DNA from: Bradyrhizobium sp. JYMT SZCCT0428
GTDB lineage: Bacteria > Pseudomonadota > Alphaproteobacteria > Rhizobiales > Xanthobacteraceae
Reading direction: 5' to 3'
Length of the DNA stretch: 64,000 bases
Assembly: GCF_018131075.1 (NCBI RefSeq)
Contig: NZ_JAFCLS010000020.1
Coordinates: 1-64,000, forward strand
The notes beneath the pieces are model-generated. The model was given only the letters and a program-made list of their open reading frames with translations, was not told the DNA's origin and searched no databases. The position numbers and the translations under genes are program-made. Below, piece by piece: positions 52,301 to 60,186 of the stretch (positions are counted from its first letter, which is position 1; each line of letters begins with the position of its first letter).

Positions 52301-52842
52301 ATTTCATGGATGCTGGAGGGATAGAGATAGGGCATCAGCGCCGACATGAAGGCGTGGTCGGACTGATGCGGCACGGTGGAGGATTTGGCGCCATGGTCGT
52401 CGCCCGCAAGAACCAGCACGCCGCCGTTCTTGGCCGAGCCTGCCGCGTTGCCGTGACGGAACACGTCGCCGCAGCGATCGACGCCGGGGCCCTTGCCGTA
52501 CCAGATACCGACCACGCCATCATAGTTGGCGCCGGGCGACAGATTGAGCTGCTGCGAGCCCCAGACCGCCGTGGCCGCAAGGTCCTCGTTCACACCGGGC
52601 TGGAATTTGATGTTGTACTGCTCGAGATGCTTGCGGGCGGCGAACAGCTGCTGGTCGTAACCGCCAAGGGGCGAGCCGCGATAGCCTGAAATGAAGCCAG
52701 CGGTGTTGAGCCCCGCGGCGCGGTCGCGGCGGATCTGCGCCATCGGCAGCCGCACCAGCGCCTGGATGCCGGTCAGGAAGACATGGCCGCTTCCCTGGGT
52801 GTACTTCTGATCGAGACTGATCGGACCCTGGTTGATTCCCAT
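49351..52842 (-). CDS. indolepyruvate ferredoxin oxidoreductase, fused subunits
   Basis: The 1163-residue protein carries, in order, a pyruvate-ferredoxin-oxidoreductase-type ThPP-binding region (FISGYRGSPLGGYDQQLFAA, GVNEDLAATAVWGSQQ), the C-terminal ThPP domain (YFCSGCPHNTSTKVPEGSRA, GIGCHFMALWMDR, MTGGQHVDG), two iron-sulfur cysteine motifs (CEGCGDCSVQSNC, CNKDYSCLKGFCPSF) and the gamma domain (VGGVGGTGVLTIGALLGMAA). It should oxidise aryl-pyruvates to aryl-acetyl-CoA and reduce ferredoxin. The single long chain is the aerobic-type form found in proteobacteria. It has no adjacent partner gene. Confidence 0.92.
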   Translation of the reverse strand: MGINQGPISLDQKYTQGSGHVFLTGIQALVRLPMAQIRRDRAAGLNTAGFISGYRGSPLGGYDQQLFAARKHLEQYNIKFQPGVNEDLAATAVWGSQQLNLSPGANYDGVVGIWYGKGPGVDRCGDVFRHGNAAGSAKNGGVLVLAGDDHGAKSSTVPHQSDHAFMSALMPYLYPSSIHEMIEMGLLGIAMSRYSGCWVGMKVITETVETTAEIDLTDEMTPFVIPTDFELPEGGLNLRWPDDRFAQDRRLQDYKGFAAIAFARANKVNRVTMDSPNARYGIMASGKSYEDIRQALRELGITPEVAAKIGLRLYKIGMPWPLEPEGVRQFAVGLEEIFIIEERREIVENQVKQELFNWRDDVRPRIIGKMDDHDKRFLPFAEELSVASLASSLTERLLRLNLNPEIAAQLRAKADWFNGRQATQMQAVAPITRTPYFCSGCPHNTSTKVPEGSRAFAGIGCHFMALWMDRSTETFTHMGGEGVPWVGVAPFTKEEHVFANLGDGTYFHSGSLAIRQAVASGANITYKILYNDATAMTGGQHVDGELSPQQITFQLHAEGIREIYLVSENPDAYPASEIAPGVKTAHRDELDTVQKTLRKVKGASAIVFVQTCAAEKRRRRKRGTLEDPARRVMINPAVCEGCGDCSVQSNCISVEPLETELGRKRAINQSTCNKDYSCLKGFCPSFVTIDGGKMRKRAPAGVGDIGELPEPASRPTLERPYNVAVGGVGGTGVLTIGALLGMAAHIEGKASMILDMSGLAQKGGAVLSHVRLSEHTADVTCSRIVTGTADLVLAADEVVAVSKETITLCESSRTTGIINTHLIPIADFILNRDFNFQARKVNHVLETALRKDSSFFDFTKPAEMLLGDSIATNMMMMGFAYQKGLLPLSAKAIEQAIEVNGVAIKLNIQAFQLGRLAAHDPAKLIAMMKDQDGSVAPKALDAMSLDEIIAHRSNLLTEYQDAKLAARYQALVKKVRDAAIDGGYDEALPRAVAINYAKLLAYKDEYEVARLYTDGRFEKQLRDQFEGDFKFSFNLAPPILGGGVDALGRPKKRAFGAWMMPVFRMLAKMKGLRGTALDIFGHSADRKIERDLIVGYEKDVATVLGLLSPLTLDTAIEILSLPDRIRGYGPVKEKAVHDAKARYTQLAADLVNPPPAPRQIAAE

Positions 52843-53168
52843 TTAAGCCCTCTTTGCCAGCCGCTTTGATCGCCAAGACGATTTCTGAGCAAGGCTGTGT
52901 TTTATGTAGGCATCAGAACTTCTTAGAACCAGTCTATGTCGGATTTTCCGCTTCCCGCACCACAAATCTGGGCAAGGCAGCCGCGCGATCAAAGATCGCA
53001 ATTTCGTGCCGGGAAGAACGCCGGCCGGTTTCGCTTTGTGTCGCCGGACCGCCCCGGCACGAAACGGCATGACGTGGCCGGCTGCCCTGCGTTTGGGGAT
53101 AACACCCGAGACGGCCTTTGGCTGCAGGCGATTCTGGCTGACACGTTATGGTGCGCTGCGTTCGCCGG
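52843..53168. other. no gene recognised
   Basis: Upstream region of the oxidoreductase gene. No conserved frame and no clear promoter match were seen. Confidence 0.4.
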
Positions 53169-53810
53169 TCAGCGCTGATCGCCGCCGAAGACGAATTTCG
53201 GCATTTCCCATTTGTAGCGGATCGCGAGCAGCCGCAGCGTCAACCCGAGCGCGAAGGTCAATCCGGTCCAGAGTTCGTGATTCAACTGCAACCCGAAGGC
53301 GGTGACGTAGAACAGCCCGGTGACGACGGAAACGCTGGCGTAGAGTTCGGAGCGAAACAGCAGCGGCACGTCGTTGCAGAGGATATCGCGCAGCACGCCG
53401 CCGGCGCAGCCCGTGATCATGCCGGCGACGATCACGATCGGCAGCGGCGCGCCGACTTGCCGGGCGACGTCGCAACCGGCCATCGTGAACACCACAAGAC
53501 CGATCGCGTCTAACACCAGGAATGCGAGGTTGAGCCGGTGCACATGGCGCGCGATCAGGATGGTCGCGAAAGCCGCAATCGCGGTCAGCGCCAGGTAGGA
53601 CGGGTTCTTCACCCAGACCAGCGGATAGTGCCCAAGCAACACGTCACGGATGGTTCCGCCGCCCAGCGCGGTAATGCAACCCAGCATGCATACGCCAGCC
53701 CAATCCATGCTGCGGCGCCCGGCGGCCAGGGCGGCCGTCATCGCCTGCGCAGTCAGCGCCACATAAGACAACAGATGCAGCACAGTATCGCTGGGCGGCA
53801 GGGCCCACAT
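53169..53810 (-). CDS. TRIC-type cation channel family protein (UPF0126)
   Basis: The 213-residue membrane protein has seven predicted helices in two repeats, each with a glycine-rich motif: LGCITALGGGTIRDVLLGHY and GMITGCAGGVLRDILCNDVP. This GGGTxRD pair defines the prokaryotic trimeric intracellular cation channel family, permeable to potassium and sodium. The C-terminus is short and basic. Confidence 0.85.
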   Translation of the reverse strand: MWALPPSDTVLHLLSYVALTAQAMTAALAAGRRSMDWAGVCMLGCITALGGGTIRDVLLGHYPLVWVKNPSYLALTAIAAFATILIARHVHRLNLAFLVLDAIGLVVFTMAGCDVARQVGAPLPIVIVAGMITGCAGGVLRDILCNDVPLLFRSELYASVSVVTGLFYVTAFGLQLNHELWTGLTFALGLTLRLLAIRYKWEMPKFVFGGDQR

Positions 53811-53971
53811 GGCAACCTCTTATGCAGCCTCGTCGCACCCTCGTGGTTCGATGGAACCCGCGAATCACGGTTCCATCATTAACCGGTTGCAAGATTGACG
53901 CGGAACATCCGGCCGCGCCAGCCATTGTATCTCCGCTAAACACTTTGGGGTTCTAACGGAGGAACTGCTTC

Positions 53972-54379
53972 ATGACCTACAATCCGAACGACCCGTATCG
54001 CGCCAATCTGAGTGATGACGAAATCCGCCGTCAGGCACGTATCAACAGTCTCGACAACGAGATACAGGCCGACCCGCAGCTCGCCGACGGTCCGGCCAGC
54101 GGCGCCAAGATCGCGATGTTCGCGATTGCCATCGCCGTCGTGATGGGTGCGTTGTTCTATGGTCTGAACAATACCAGCGTCAACGAGGCCGGCACCACGC
54201 CGTCCAGCCAGACCGCGCAGACACAGCCGGCTACCCCCGCGGCGCCTCCGGGCATGCGTGACGTAACGCCGAAGTCCAACAACCAGCCCGGCATGACGAC
54301 CGGTGCCGCGCCGCCGCGTCCGGCAGCGCCCTCGCCGGCGGCTCCGCCCGCTCCGGCTGACGCACCGGCCAAGCAGTAA
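53972..54379 (+). CDS. single-pass membrane protein with Pro-rich tail
   Basis: The 135-residue product (GGAGG 11 bp before the ATG) has a polar N-terminus (NPNDPYRANLSDDEIRRQAR), one membrane segment (residues about 48-67, AKIAMFAIAIAVVMGALFYG) and a long Pro/Ala/Thr/Ser-rich tail that should extend into the periplasm. No domain recognised. A strong terminator follows. Confidence 0.7.
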   Translation: MTYNPNDPYRANLSDDEIRRQARINSLDNEIQADPQLADGPASGAKIAMFAIAIAVVMGALFYGLNNTSVNEAGTTPSSQTAQTQPATPAAPPGMRDVTPKSNNQPGMTTGAAPPRPAAPSPAAPPAPADAPAKQ

Positions 54380-54410
54380 CGGCTGAGGCAAGCGATATCT
54401 GAAATGACAG

Positions 54411-54440
54411 CGCAGCGGGCATTACGCCCGCTGCGTTTTT
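54411..54440 (+). terminator. rho-independent terminator
   Basis: CGCAGCGGGC and GCCCGCTGCG form a perfect 10-bp stem around ATTAC, followed by TTTTT. Confidence 0.9.
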
Positions 54441-54465
54441 CTTTGTGCGTTATTGTTTGAAGGTG

Positions 54466-55278
54466 TCAGTTGAACATCTTGTTGAGTTCGCCGCCGGGAT
54501 AGCCGTTTGAAAACTCCGTGAACGTGCCCTGCTCCGCCATCTCCTTCGATGCCTTCATGAAGCCGGCCCACGCCATCCGCGCCAGCGCACCGCCGACGCT
54601 GATACGGCGTACGCCGAGATCGCCGGCGATTTTCAGCGACGGGCCGGCCGCGCCAACCAAGAGATTGACCGGTCTTGGCGCGACCGCCTTCACGACCGCC
54701 GAGATTTCTTCCGGCGTCGAGATGCCGGGCGCATAGAGAACGTCGGCGCCGGCCTCGGCATAAGCGGTGAGCCGGTCGATCACGAGCTTCATATCCTTCA
54801 CCCCGCGCAGGAACGCCTCGCAGCGGCCGGTGAGCAGGACGCCGCTATTGTCGGCGTCGATCGCCTGGCGCGCCGCCCTGATGCGATCGATGGCAAGCTC
54901 GCGCTCGAACAGCGGCTTGGCATTGTCGCCGGTGAAATCCTCGATCGAAAGGCCGGCGATGCCGGTCTTGACCGCGCGCGCGACGTTGACGCCGACCTTG
55001 TCGGCCTCATGCGCAAAGCCGTCTTCGAAATCGGCGTTGACGGGAATGTCGACCGCCGCAGAGATCGCGGCCAGATGATCGCAGACATCGTCGACGGTGA
55101 CGCGGTTGTCGGCCTTGGCGATGGCCCAGGCAAAACCGGCGCTGGTGGACGCCAGCGCCTTGAAGCCGAGATGCTGCAACGCCTTCGCGCTGCCAACGTC
55201 GAACGGATTGGGGATGATGAAGCAGCCGCTCTCGTGCAACTTCTTGAAGGCGGCGCGTTTGTCAGCAGTTGTCAGCAT
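54466..55278 (-). CDS. isocitrate lyase/PEP mutase family protein
   Basis: From ATG 55278 the product is 270 residues. It has the PEP-mutase/ICL TIM-barrel: FIIPNPFDVGSAKALQHLGF, VNADFEDGFAHEADKVGVNV with the metal-binding acidic cluster, GLSIEDFTGD, and RCEAFLRGVKDMKLVIDRLT. The KKCGH lid motif of true isocitrate lyase is missing, so a carboxy-lyase or C-C hydrolase on a small acid is more likely. The substrate is unknown. GTG at 55284 is a possible longer start. Confidence 0.85.
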   Translation of the reverse strand: MLTTADKRAAFKKLHESGCFIIPNPFDVGSAKALQHLGFKALASTSAGFAWAIAKADNRVTVDDVCDHLAAISAAVDIPVNADFEDGFAHEADKVGVNVARAVKTGIAGLSIEDFTGDNAKPLFERELAIDRIRAARQAIDADNSGVLLTGRCEAFLRGVKDMKLVIDRLTAYAEAGADVLYAPGISTPEEISAVVKAVAPRPVNLLVGAAGPSLKIAGDLGVRRISVGGALARMAWAGFMKASKEMAEQGTFTEFSNGYPGGELNKMFN

Positions 55279-55344
55279 GGTCACTCCCCGAATTGTTTGT
55301 TGGCGCGGCCAACATAGGTACGCGACGCAGGTTTCGCCAGACGT

Positions 55345-55653
55345 TCACGCCACGACCTTGCGCAGGAACGTGCGCTCTTCGGCGAGGATGAACTGGTTCG
55401 CCTCGGCGAAGCTGAAATTGGCCATGCCTTCCTTGTCGGCGCGCAGCCGTGCGCGATAGCTCTCGTAGGCCGCGAGGCTGTCGAACGAGATCAGCGCGAA
55501 GGCGATGTTGTTGGTGCCCTCATGCGGCATCCAGTAGCCGACCAGGTCGCCGCCGCATTTTGGAATGATGCTGAGCCAGTTTTTCGAATATTCCTCGAAC
55601 ATCGCACGCTTGAACGGATCGAGCTGGTAGCGGATGAAGACGGTGATGGTCAT
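55345..55653 (-). CDS. NIPSNAP family protein
   Basis: The 102-residue protein (TITVFIRYQLDPFKRAMFEE, YWMPHEGTNNIAFALISFDS, YESYRARLRADKEGMANFSF) fits the NIPSNAP ferredoxin-like alpha+beta fold. Function in bacteria is unknown. GGAG precedes the ATG by 7 bp. It lies 66 bp upstream of the PEP-mutase family gene on the same strand and may share its transcript. Confidence 0.8.
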   Translation of the reverse strand: MTITVFIRYQLDPFKRAMFEEYSKNWLSIIPKCGGDLVGYWMPHEGTNNIAFALISFDSLAAYESYRARLRADKEGMANFSFAEANQFILAEERTFLRKVVA

Positions 55654-55675
55654 GTTGTTCTCCGGTCTTTGTTTT

Positions 55676-55747
55676 CGTCATTGCGAAGCGACGAAGAAAT
55701 CCATTCCTCCGCGCGTGGCGCGATGGATTGCTTCGCTCGCAATGACG
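55676..55747. repeat. palindromic repeat CGTCATTGCGA...TCGCAATGACG
   Basis: Eleven-base inverted ends (CGTCATTGCGA at 55676-55686 and its complement at 55737-55747) enclose a region with a second palindrome (GAAGCGA-type arms around CCGCGCGTGGCGCGAT). It is a REP-like element typical of this group. Confidence 0.75.
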
Positions 55748-55802
55748 TTCGAGGCGACACTACCCGCTTGATCGACGTCAATGCTTCGGCTATCATCGAA
55801 CT

Positions 55803-56501
55803 ATGAAAGCAGGCCCCGACATCGCAATGGTCGCATCCCTGGTCGGCGATCCCGCGCGCGCGAACATGCTGACCGGGCTGATGACCGGCCGCGCGCTGAC
55901 CGCGACCGAGCTGGCGCACGAAGCCGGGATCACGCCGCAAACCGCGAGTTCGCATCTGGCCAAACTGGAAGCCGGCGGACTGATCGAGCAGGAGAAGCAG
56001 GGCCGTCACCGCTATTACCGCCTTGCCGACCCCGATGTCGCCGGCGTGCTCGAGGGCCTGGCCGGGCTCGCCGCCCGCGCCGGCCACATGCGCGTGCGCA
56101 CCGGGCCAAAGGATCCAGCGCTGCGCCGGGCGCGGATTTGCTACGACCACCTCGCCGGCGATCTCGGCGTGCAAATGCTCGACAGCATGAAGAAGCAGAA
56201 GCTGGTTCGGCAAAGCAAGGAGACGATCGAACTCACCGGTGAAGGCAAGCGCTTCATGGCAAAGGCGCTGCAGATCGACGCCGACACGCTGGCGCATCCG
56301 CGCCGGCCGGTTTGCAAGGCCTGCCTCGACTGGAGCGAACGGCGGCACCACCTCGCCGGCACGTTGGGCGCGGCGGTCATGAGCCGATTCACCGAACTGA
56401 ACTGGGCCGCGCGCGATAGCGCGCCGGGCAGCCGCGTCGTCAATTTCACCCGCAATGGCGAGAAGCGATTCGCGGCGCTGTTCGGCCCGAGCGAAGCTTA
56501 A
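55803..56501 (+). CDS. ArsR-type winged-helix regulator
   Basis: The 232-residue protein begins with a winged helix: MVASLVGDPARANMLTGLMT, ALTATELAHEAGITPQTASS, HLAKLEAGGLIEQEKQGRHR. It is longer than usual ArsR repressors: about 140 residues follow, with KACLDWSERRHHLAGTLGAA. The extra part holds a few Cys and His residues that might bind a ligand. It is divergent from the NIPSNAP gene, which is its likely target. Confidence 0.85.
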   Translation: MKAGPDIAMVASLVGDPARANMLTGLMTGRALTATELAHEAGITPQTASSHLAKLEAGGLIEQEKQGRHRYYRLADPDVAGVLEGLAGLAARAGHMRVRTGPKDPALRRARICYDHLAGDLGVQMLDSMKKQKLVRQSKETIELTGEGKRFMAKALQIDADTLAHPRRPVCKACLDWSERRHHLAGTLGAAVMSRFTELNWAARDSAPGSRVVNFTRNGEKRFAALFGPSEA

Positions 56502-56699
56502 TTCCTGCAGCGGTTAATTCGTGCAGCCCGTTTGTTTACGAATTGGCCGCAAATGAGGCGCGGCAACGAGAATGTGACAGCCGCACAACCGGCAATTTCT
56601 TGCTGCTGTTTCACGAATCAACAACATTCATTTTCTATTCAGGTCTCCGTGACTAGGTTCGGAACCGTGCCGCATGGCGGCTAAAAATCGGGAGAAAAC

Positions 56700-56963
56700 A
56701 TGAAGTACCTTTTCGCTGCAGTCTTGGTCGCAGCCTCGTTTGCGAGCTTCAGCGCGGCGAATGCCGCAGGCGGATGCGGCCCCGGCTGGCATCGCGGTCC
56801 GTATGGCGCATGCGTCCGCAACGTCGGCCGCGTTTATGTCGCCCCGCGTCCGGTCTACGTCGCCCCGCGCGTGGTTGTACGGGAGCCGGTTGTGGTGGTG
56901 CGGCCTGGCCGCGGCTGCGGCCCCGGCTTCGCGTGGCGTGGTGGACGTTGCCGTCCTTTCTGA
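56700..56963 (+). CDS. small secreted GCG/CRPN-type protein
   Basis: The 87-residue product has a signal peptide (MKYLFAAVLVAASFASFSAA, cleavage near NAA) and a mature part with GGCGPGWHRGPYGACV, repeats of VYVAPRPVYVAPR, and GRGCGPGFAWRGGRCRPF. The paired GCGPG motifs match the alphaproteobacterial GCG_CRPN family of secreted proteins, often encoded in several copies. GGGAGA lies 6 bp before the ATG. A terminator follows. Confidence 0.75.
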   Translation: MKYLFAAVLVAASFASFSAANAAGGCGPGWHRGPYGACVRNVGRVYVAPRPVYVAPRVVVREPVVVVRPGRGCGPGFAWRGGRCRPF

Positions 56964-56981
56964 TCCCCCTTGATACGAAAA

Positions 56982-57005
56982 GGCCCCGCTCCGGCGGGGC
57001 TTTTT
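56982..57005 (+). terminator. rho-independent terminator
   Basis: GCCCCGC, loop TCCG, GCGGGGC form a stem (56983-57000) followed by TTTTT. Confidence 0.85.
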
Positions 57006-57061
57006 ATTTGGGCCTTGAACGTAGCGGCTTGTTGCGCAGACGAAACGGCGTAACCGTTTCC

Positions 57062-57583
57062 ATGCGAGAATCCATGAACTCCCTGCTATGCGCCGTAGCC
57101 GCCGCGATCGCGCTGGCCTCCCTCACCATGCCGGCGCATGCCGAAGGACCGCCCAAATTCGCGGACCATCCGGCCAGGGTCTACGCCGGCAAAGTCGCAA
57201 AACCGAGGCTGGTGACACCGGATTTGCGCGCCCGCCGGGAGACTTTTCTCGCCGCAGCCGACGACGGGAAGATCGACGCGGCCGGCCGTTACATCGCGGT
57301 CAAGCTGCCCTGCGGCTCGAGCTGCGTCGCGCCCACCTTGCTCGATGAGCGCACCGGCAAGATCATCGAGCTGTTCACGGTCTCCGGCTGGCACGAGGTG
57401 TCAGATGATTTCGATCCTGTCGTCAGCCGCGCCAACAGCCGCATGATCGTGTTTCGCGGCGCCCGCAACGAAAAGGGTATCGTCGGAAACCATTTTTATC
57501 TGATCGAGGATGGCGGAAAGCTGAAGCACCTGCATACGCAGGACACGCAGGCGAATTTCGAGACGTCGCCGAAAATCAGATAG
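57062..57583 (+). CDS. secreted hypothetical protein
   Basis: From ATG 57062 (or 57074) the product is about 173 residues with a signal peptide (SLLCAVAAAIALASLTMPAH). The mature domain reads FADHPARVYAGKVAKPRLVT, YIAVKLPCGSSCVAPTLLDE, VSRANSRMIVFRGARNEKGI and NHFYLIEDGGKLKHL. The CxxxC in PCGSSC probably forms a disulfide. The shape of the sequence suggests a beta-rich periplasmic protein of unknown role. The frame extends much further upstream through the previous gene without support. Confidence 0.7.
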   Translation: MRESMNSLLCAVAAAIALASLTMPAHAEGPPKFADHPARVYAGKVAKPRLVTPDLRARRETFLAAADDGKIDAAGRYIAVKLPCGSSCVAPTLLDERTGKIIELFTVSGWHEVSDDFDPVVSRANSRMIVFRGARNEKGIVGNHFYLIEDGGKLKHLHTQDTQANFETSPKIR

Positions 57584-57659
57584 CCGGTGGGATGAAGTCC
57601 ACGCCGAGCCGAACAAGGCAGGGACGGCAAATGCCATCCCCGCCCCGGACCCGCGAACC

Positions 57660-58049
57660 TTACCAGTAGCGGCGACGCCAGTAGCGACGGCGCCAGTAGC
57701 GGCGACGCCAGCCATAATGCCTGCGGCGCCAGCCCCAGCGCCGGCGGCGCCAGCCCCAACGACGACGACCCCAGCCCCAGCGACGACGGCCCCATCCGCG
57801 GCCTCGGCCCCAGCCACGGCCACGACCCCATCCGCGGCCACGGCCTCGGCCCCCGCGCACTTCCTCTGGCTGAAGCCGATCGACCTCATCGCCAGACGTG
57901 ACGGCGGGTTGCGCATCCGGATTGGCAGGGAGTTGGCCGTCCGGAACCAGCGGCTGCGGCGTCAGCGGCGCCGCCTGTGCGCCAGCCGCAAGTGCGATAC
58001 CACCCGCCGCAAATCCAAAGGCGAGTTTCAGAAAGTGCCGGCGCTCCAT
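57660..58049 (-). CDS. Tat-exported protein with Arg/Trp/Gly-rich tail
   Basis: The 129-residue product has a twin-arginine signal (ERRHFLKLAFGFAAGGIALA, cleavage near AQA), a conserved middle (DGQLPANPDAQPAVTSGDEV with DRLQPEEVRG) and a tail of tandem units such as GRGWGRGR, RRRWGWGR and WRRRYWRR to the end. The DNA of the tail is a short tandem repeat. It is a recurring Bradyrhizobium family. The very basic, Trp-rich tail suggests binding to a polymer or membrane, but that is inference. Confidence 0.7.
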   Translation of the reverse strand: MERRHFLKLAFGFAAGGIALAAGAQAAPLTPQPLVPDGQLPANPDAQPAVTSGDEVDRLQPEEVRGGRGRGRGWGRGRGWGRGRGWGRRRWGWGRRRWGWRRRRWGWRRRHYGWRRRYWRRRYWRRRYW

Positions 58050-58162
58050 GACATCTCCTCCTCTGCGATCGGTTGGATTGAGCAGGAGAGTTTCGGTGCG
58101 CCGAGATGAATGCCAGCTGAACTGCGCGTTCAGCTACGCGAAGCGCGCCTCTTAAACACTAG

Positions 58163-58287
58163 CGTCGTCCCTGCGAAAGCAGGGACCCATACGCCGCAGC
58201 CAAGGTTGCTGGAAAAGGAAGATAACGGCCAGCGTGCAAAACAATAACCGGCGGTGGCTATGGGTCCCTGCGTTCGCAGGGACGACG
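58163..58287. repeat. MITE-like inverted-repeat element
   Basis: A perfect 15-bp terminal inverted repeat (CGTCGTCCCTGCGAA at 58163-58177 and its complement at 58273-58287) bounds 125 bp without coding capacity. Each end can also fold on itself (CCCTGC/GCAGGG). Confidence 0.75.
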
Positions 58288-58294
58288 GCAAACC

Positions 58295-58603
58295 TTACTT
58301 CTCCTCGGCCAGCACCAGCACCTCGCGCGTGCGCGTCACGTCGGGCCAGTCGCGGTTGAAATCGGCGATCAGCCGGGTCATGTCGGGAGCTTTGGTCGCG
58401 CGATCGAGCGCGGCCTCGTCGGAAAACTGATACATCGCGTGATGCAGTGCGGGATCGCTGAGGCTCCAGTAGCGCCACGCTTTCTCGGCGCCGAACGATT
58501 TGACCGCGTCCGGCAGATGCTCGCGCGAATACCAGGCATCGAACGCCTGACGCTTTGCGGCATCCGTCACGGTGGCCCGGACGACGAACAGGGTTTTGGG
58601 CAT
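58295..58603 (-). CDS. EthD/dimeric alpha-beta-barrel-like protein
   Basis: The 102-residue product (MPKTLFVVRATVTDAAKRQA, FDAWYSREHLPDAVKSFGAE, RYWSLSDPALHHAMYQFSDE) fits the ferredoxin-like dimeric alpha-beta barrel with the WYxxEHLPDA motif seen in EthD-like proteins. A catalytic role is unknown. It ends in LVLAEEK. Confidence 0.65.
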   Translation of the reverse strand: MPKTLFVVRATVTDAAKRQAFDAWYSREHLPDAVKSFGAEKAWRYWSLSDPALHHAMYQFSDEAALDRATKAPDMTRLIADFNRDWPDVTRTREVLVLAEEK

Positions 58604-58753
58604 TTCGGTTCCTCCCGATTGTTATTTTGCGTAAGATCGCCGCCGTGCGACCGCGCGAACTGTAGATAAACGCCAAGCGAGCGCAACCCCACACGCAGAC
58701 GTCATAATGTCGTGGTGATATGTTTTTTACTCTGCCACTTCCGAGGTTCGTTC

Positions 58754-60001
58754 ATGCACTCTCGCCGCCTTCTGGTTCTATTCTCCGCGCTCGCGCTGTT
58801 CGCGTCCGCCGCTCCCACCGCGGCGCAAAGCGTGCCCCTGCCCCGCGAGGCGCAGATCGGCCCGCGCCCGTTCTACCTCGTCGACAAGATGAAGGATGGT
58901 CCGCTCAAGGAAAAGCTCAGCCAGTGCACCGGGCCGTTCCACAAGACCGACTTTTCGATCGGCCATCGCGGCGCGGCGATGCAATTTCCCGAGCACACAA
59001 AAGAATCCTATACTGCAGCAGCCCGGATGGGCGCCGGCATCATCGAATGCGACGTGACCTTCACCAAAGACCGCCAGCTGGTCTGCCGGCATGCGCAATG
59101 CGATCTGCACACCACCACCAACATCCTGTCGGTGCCGGCGCTAGCAGCCAAATGCACGCAAGGCTTCAGCCCGGCCGATCCCGCCGCCGGCAAGAAGGCT
59201 TCCGCCAAGTGCTGCACCAGCGACATCACGCTCGCCGAGTTCAAATCGCTGACCGCGAAGATGGACAGCTTCAATCCTGATGCCACCAACGTGGCCGATT
59301 ACCAGAACGGCACGCCGCGCTGGCGCACGGATCTGTACGCCGCTTCCGGCACGCTGATGACGCATGACGAAAGCATCGCGCTGATCAAGAGCCTCGGCGC
59401 CAAGTTCACGCTCGAACTGAAGTCGCCCGAAGTGCCGATGCCGTTCGACGGCGACTACACCCAGGAGAAGTATGCCGCGCAAATGCTGCAGGCGTACAAG
59501 GCCGCGGGCGTTCCGGCGAGCGACGTGTTCGCGCAGAGCTTTAATCTGGCCGACGTCCTGTTCTGGATAAAGACCGAGCCCGACTTCGGCGCGCAGGCGG
59601 TCTATCTCGAGGACCGCTACGAAAAGCAGGGTCTTGATCCCGCCAAGCCCGAGACCTGGAAGCCGTCGATGGCCGAGCTGAAGGCATCAGGCGTCAGGAT
59701 CCTGGCGCCGCCGATCTGGACCATGCTGACGCTGAACGACAAGAAAGAAATCATCCCGTCCGAATACGCCAAGGCCGCGAAGGCCGCCGGCCTCGATCTG
59801 ATCGGCTGGTCGCTGGAGCGCGACGGCCCGCTGAACAAGGGCGGCGGCTTCTACCATCGATCCATCAAACCAGCCATCGACCGCGACGGCGATACGCTGA
59901 CCGTGCTCGACGTCCTCGCAAAACAGGTCGGCATCCGCGGCATGTTCTCGGACTGGCCGGCGACCACGACGTTCTATGCGAGCTGCATGGGGATGAAGTA
60001 G
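58754..60001 (+). CDS. secreted glycerophosphodiester phosphodiesterase
   Basis: From ATG 58754 the product is 415 residues with a signal peptide (LLVLFSALALFASAAPTAAQ). The GDPD catalytic residues are visible: His71-Arg72 in IGHRGAAMQFPEHT, Glu80, Glu98 and Asp100 in GIIECDVTFTKD, His in CRHAQCDLHTTTN and Glu in FTLELKSPEV. There is an insertion with several cysteines (CTQGF, KCCTSD) compared with short bacterial GDPDs. It should cleave glycerophosphodiesters in the periplasm to glycerol-3-phosphate and an alcohol. Confidence 0.88.
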   Translation: MHSRRLLVLFSALALFASAAPTAAQSVPLPREAQIGPRPFYLVDKMKDGPLKEKLSQCTGPFHKTDFSIGHRGAAMQFPEHTKESYTAAARMGAGIIECDVTFTKDRQLVCRHAQCDLHTTTNILSVPALAAKCTQGFSPADPAAGKKASAKCCTSDITLAEFKSLTAKMDSFNPDATNVADYQNGTPRWRTDLYAASGTLMTHDESIALIKSLGAKFTLELKSPEVPMPFDGDYTQEKYAAQMLQAYKAAGVPASDVFAQSFNLADVLFWIKTEPDFGAQAVYLEDRYEKQGLDPAKPETWKPSMAELKASGVRILAPPIWTMLTLNDKKEIIPSEYAKAAKAAGLDLIGWSLERDGPLNKGGGFYHRSIKPAIDRDGDTLTVLDVLAKQVGIRGMFSDWPATTTFYASCMGMK

Positions 60002-60014
60002 CGGGAGATCGTAG

Positions 60015-60042
60015 GGTGGGTTAGCCGCAGGCGTAACCCACC
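60015..60042. repeat. short palindrome GGTGGGTTA...TAACCCACC
   Basis: Same nine-base arms as at 48956 and 62405, here with a 10-base loop, 14 bp after the GDPD stop. It may act as a transcription end or mRNA-stabilising hairpin. Confidence 0.75.
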
Positions 60043-60186
60043 GATGCCCCGCTTAGCGGCACACAGTCCAAAGTCCGAAGGGCGCAGCGCTTGACGAGTG
60101 CGGCGAGACCGGCAAGTCTTGCCGCAGATCGGCGCTGTTTTGCCGATGGGTCCCCAGGACCCCTCTTCATTGGACACCAATTTATT

